From an uncultured bacterium (GTDB lineage Bacteria; Patescibacteriota; Patescibacteriia; Patescibacteriales; Patescibacteriaceae), in assembly GCA_937868555.1 (NCBI GenBank), contig CALMNI010000129.1:1-9707 (forward strand): 9,707 bases of DNA, in the 5' to 3' direction. The position numbers and the translations under genes are program-made. The notes below the pieces were generated by a model. The model saw only the letters and a program-made list of their open reading frames with translations. It did no database searches and was not told where the DNA came from. Positions within the stretch are counted from its first letter, which is position 1; each line of letters begins with the position of its first letter. Shown piece after piece: positions 8,093 to 9,707 of the stretch.

Positions 8093-9539
8093 ATTTTGAT
8101 AACACTGTAATAACCCCTTGCTCGGCATCCAACTCAACCACATCCCCATTATGCAAAACTTGGGTAGCGATTTTTGTACCTATAACGCAGGGAATGCGCA
8201 GCTCGCGGGAAATAACCGAAGCATGGCTCAATACGCCGCCCTCTTCAGTAATAATTCCAATCACTTTTTTCAAAGCCGGAACATAATCAACCGTCGTTGA
8301 CGGCGAAACAAGAATGGAGTTTTCGGTAACACGCGATAAATCCTCTTTAGTTATAACAACCGAAACAACGCCTCTTACTTTACCTTTGAATGCGCATTGT
8401 CCTTTTAGATTGCCTTTAAAGACTGATGTATCTTCCAATCGAATACGAGCCATAGCCTCTCTAAAAACTTCGCCTGAATATATCTTCGCCTCACCGCCGC
8501 TCGCTAAACAGAAATAACCATCGCGGCGTTCGCTAAAAGAAATAGAATCTAAAAGACTAGGATTATCTAAAGCAGCGATAATTTCAGCAACCGAAAAATA
8601 GAAAATGTCATTCTCGTTGGCCAGCCCCAATACATGAGCGGTTTCCGAAAAAAGGTTTTGCAAAAAATAGGCATTACGATAAAAACGCTCCGTACGCCAT
8701 GATCGGAAATAAATTGACTCTTGCAATAAATCTATAGAAGAGCGTAAGCGAGGATTATCATTAAAGGAATTGGCGATTTCCGTAAAAGCACGAACATGCT
8801 CATCGAGATGAGCTTGATATTCTTGTAGCTTTATTTCCGGATCGCCATTTGCAAGCAGTTGTGCAAGCCGAGCGCGTACATCATCCGCGCTTAAAAATTT
8901 TCCGATAAATGAGTTATTAGTAATCCACGCAAACTCTTCTAAATATACATGTATATCTTCTCCGCTTAAGGTTCCATTTTTTTCAGCGATTGCCAATCGT
9001 AACATGGCTAATTCTTCTTGCTGCGCGGAACCGGCTTTAAGCGGCGTTGTTAAGATTTGATAAATCTCCTCGGAGTTATCGGAATATTTTTCTTTAACCG
9101 CTTCTTTTAATTCTTGTTCAAGATCGCCTTCAAGGTATAAAGGCAATAAAGCATATGATCCAAACTCATGCATTAAAGATCTGTACTGGTTCCACGTTTC
9201 TTTTATATCTGCCGGTGTAAAAGCCTGTTGTCTAGTTTCTTTGGCAAATTTTTCTACCCGTACATTCACTTCATAATTATCGTGCAATAACTCATGTAAA
9301 GCATTAGGATGACGTACAGTAAATTCTTTGACAGCGCTATAGATACGATCCCAACTTTCTTGGTCCATCGCTATTTGCGTGCCAAGGTACAAAACATGCT
9401 TAACGCTATAATCAAAAGGGATGCGCTTATTTTCTTTAAAGTGCAGCCCTTCCCAAAATAAAGAAGTGTACAAAGGCGAACGAACGCGCTTATGTACAAA
9501 ATGCCATTCGATAGAAGGGATAGGAAAATCTTTTTCCAT
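8085..9539 (-). CDS. PEP-utilising-enzyme mobile (phosphohistidine swivel) domain protein, first gene of the array (A), 484 aa
   Basis: This gene lies directly behind the array promoter. The start is ATG 9539-9537; an ATG 13 bases upstream is out of frame. The N-terminal 377 residues include an aromatic-rich opening (EWHFVHKRVRSPLYTSLFW at 11-29), a strand pair near 48-58, LTTPLKAGSAQQEELAMLRL at 163-182, FAWITNNSF at 203-211 and an Arg-rich helix (YFRSWRTERFYRN at 277-289). DIFYFSVAEI at 311-320 closely resembles the segment before the carrier in rifampicin phosphotransferase-like enzymes. The swivel domain spans about 378-482, with GGVLSHASVISREL holding His439 (codon 8225-8223), RIPCVIGTK and NGDVVELDAEQG. 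The usual M-T-x-P motif is changed to STTVD, losing the proline. Length and order equal a rifampicin phosphotransferase without its ATP-grasp domain. Domain call strong; role as a phosphoryl carrier inferred. Confidence 0.95.
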   Translation of the reverse strand: MEKDFPIPSIEWHFVHKRVRSPLYTSLFWEGLHFKENKRIPFDYSVKHVLYLGTQIAMDQESWDRIYSAVKEFTVRHPNALHELLHDNYEVNVRVEKFAKETRQQAFTPADIKETWNQYRSLMHEFGSYALLPLYLEGDLEQELKEAVKEKYSDNSEEIYQILTTPLKAGSAQQEELAMLRLAIAEKNGTLSGEDIHVYLEEFAWITNNSFIGKFLSADDVRARLAQLLANGDPEIKLQEYQAHLDEHVRAFTEIANSFNDNPRLRSSIDLLQESIYFRSWRTERFYRNAYFLQNLFSETAHVLGLANENDIFYFSVAEIIAALDNPSLLDSISFSERRDGYFCLASGGEAKIYSGEVFREAMARIRLEDTSVFKGNLKGQCAFKGKVRGVVSVVITKEDLSRVTENSILVSPSTTVDYVPALKKVIGIITEEGGVLSHASVISRELRIPCVIGTKIATQVLHNGDVVELDAEQGVITVLSKYA

Positions 9540-9572
9540 AATAGGGATACATACGGCCTAAACTATCTATGT

Positions 9573-9599
9573 ATTATAGCATTTTAAGCTTAAATTCAA
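9573..9599 (-). promoter_or_regulatory. Probable sigma-70-type extended -10 promoter for the array
   Basis: On the minus strand, TTGAAT (9599-9594) is followed after 15 bases by TATAAT (9578-9573). TGC directly upstream makes it an extended -10 (TGCTATAAT). Initiation would fall near 9566, giving a leader of about 27 bases before the ATG of gene A at 9539. The spacer is short for a -35/-10 pair, but an extended -10 tolerates a poor -35. The leader has no Shine-Dalgarno sequence. Confidence 0.65.
9583..9594. repeat. 12-bp perfect palindrome in the spacer of the array promoter
   Basis: TTTAAGCTTAAA reads the same on both strands and fills most of the 15-base spacer between the -35 and -10 of the array promoter. 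A protein bound here would block RNA polymerase. It is short and AT-rich, so it may be coincidental. Confidence 0.35.
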
Positions 9600-9624
9600 G
9601 CAATTAATTAGTAAGCAAAATATC

Positions 9625-9651
9625 TATCTAATATTAGCCAAATATTAGATA
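9625..9651. repeat. Perfect 11-bp-arm inverted repeat between the divergent promoters, operator-like
   Basis: TATCTAATATT (9625-9635) and AATATTAGATA (9641-9651) are exact reverse complements separated by AGCCA. The repeat lies 13 bases upstream of the plus-strand -35 and about 25 bases upstream of the minus-strand -35. That is a usual place for a regulator that controls both directions. It has no T-run typical of a terminator. The AT-rich sequence raises the chance of coincidental symmetry, but an 11-base perfect arm is long for chance in a region of this size. Confidence 0.6.
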
Positions 9652-9664
9652 ATATTCAATACTA

Positions 9665-9693
9665 TTGCAAAATATTCAAGTTTGTGCTATAAT
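9665..9693 (+). promoter_or_regulatory. Probable divergent sigma-70-type promoter reading off the right edge
   Basis: On the plus strand TTGCAA (9665-9670) is followed after exactly 17 bases by TATAAT (9688-9693), again preceded by TGC (TGCTATAAT). The transcript would start around 9700 and leave the window, so its gene is not visible. The same TGCTATAATA string occurs in the opposite orientation in the array promoter, making this a divergent pair. Confidence 0.6.
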
Positions 9694-9707
9694 ATATGCA
9701 TAAAATA

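Larger units (their letters stand above)
1..9539 (-). other. Co-directional array (probable operon) of seven complete and one partial paralogous phosphohistidine-domain genes
   Basis: All genes point the same way. The junctions, in transcription order, are: an 8-base overlap (A/B), 1-base gaps (B/C, C/D, D/E), a 3-base gap (E/F), a 4-base overlap (F/G) and a 9-base gap (G/H). No hairpin followed by a T-run was seen at any junction, so a single transcript from the promoter near 9573-9599 is the simplest reading. The coding density leaves no room for other genes between 1 and 9539. Every complete member ends in the same swivel domain, so the array arose by repeated duplication. The low similarity of the N-terminal regions shows that most duplications are old. 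Confidence 0.88.
9540..9707. other. AT-rich intergenic region with divergent promoters; no gene seen
   Basis: These 168 bases at the right end contain the two promoters and the inverted repeats listed separately. They also carry four AATATT strings starting at 9630, 9641, 9651 and 9671, close to whole turns of the helix. No open frame, tRNA-like fold or riboswitch-like structure could be recognised. This is the only non-coding stretch longer than 10 bases in the window. Confidence 0.8.

Noticed and set aside
8093..8149. Upstream extension of gene B by 19 codons
   Set aside because: It would sit inside the conserved 3' end of A. ATG 8092, overlapping the stop of A by 8 bases, fits the coupling pattern of the other genes.
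1..9539. Assembly artefact causing false tandem copies
   Set aside because: The copies differ widely in sequence and length, with only short identical stretches, so they are real diverged paralogs.
1..9539. Complete PEP synthase or pyruvate phosphate dikinase genes broken by frameshifts
   Set aside because: Each gene has its own start, a clean stop and a full N-terminal region. No ATP-grasp or TIM-barrel fragments are present between the carrier domains in any frame I could recognise.
9625..9651. The inverted repeat as a transcription terminator
   Set aside because: The stem is almost all A-T and is not followed by a T-run in either direction. It lies upstream of two promoters instead of after a gene.

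Overview
The window is almost entirely one minus-strand gene array, read right to left from about 9566 to beyond the left edge. It holds seven complete genes and one gene cut by the left edge. All seven complete proteins share one architecture: a variable, mostly helical N-terminal region of about 250-390 residues, followed by a C-terminal domain of about 105 residues. That domain is the swivelling phosphohistidine ('mobile') domain of PEP-utilising enzymes, the carrier domain of PEP synthase, pyruvate phosphate dikinase (PPDK) and rifampicin phosphotransferase. In each protein the catalytic histidine sits in a GG-x-x-[CS]-H-A-[AS] motif 41-45 residues from the C terminus. None of the seven carries the N-terminal ATP-grasp (nucleotide-binding) domain or the C-terminal PEP/pyruvate TIM barrel that normally load and unload this histidine.

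Layout in transcription order: an AT-rich intergenic region (9540-9707) with an extended -10 promoter for the array, a second promoter pointing off the right edge, and an 11-bp-arm inverted repeat between them. Then come A (8085-9539, 484 aa), B (7001-8092, 363 aa), C (5938-6999, 353 aa), D (4476-5936, 486 aa), E (3140-4474, 444 aa), F (1640-3136, 498 aa), G (372-1643, 423 aa) and the N-terminal 120 residues of H (1-362). Genes either overlap by a few bases or are separated by 1-9 bases, and no terminator-like hairpin was seen between them, so one polycistronic transcript is likely. Three junctions use the same stop-start string TAATATG, and no clear Shine-Dalgarno sequence was seen at a normal distance from any start, so translation is probably coupled by reinitiation.

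Inferred function: the layout 'helical region then His domain at the C terminus' is that of rifampicin phosphotransferase without its ATP-grasp domain. A plausible model is that a separate ATP-grasp protein, not in this window, phosphorylates the histidines of a family of paralogous carriers whose N-terminal regions bind different acceptors. No substrate can be named from the sequence. Subfamilies are visible: D, E and F are closest to each other, C is intermediate, and A, B and G are more divergent.

Organism: the genes use a standard code (TGA is the stop of F), moderately low GC, very tight packing and starts without strong Shine-Dalgarno sequences. Tandem PEP-utiliser mobile-domain proteins with Trp-Ile-x-Asn-Asn motifs resemble proteins I recall from Patescibacteria (Candidate Phyla Radiation) genomes. 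That assignment is from memory of family patterns and is only moderately confident. No mobile element, RNA gene or CRISPR array was seen.
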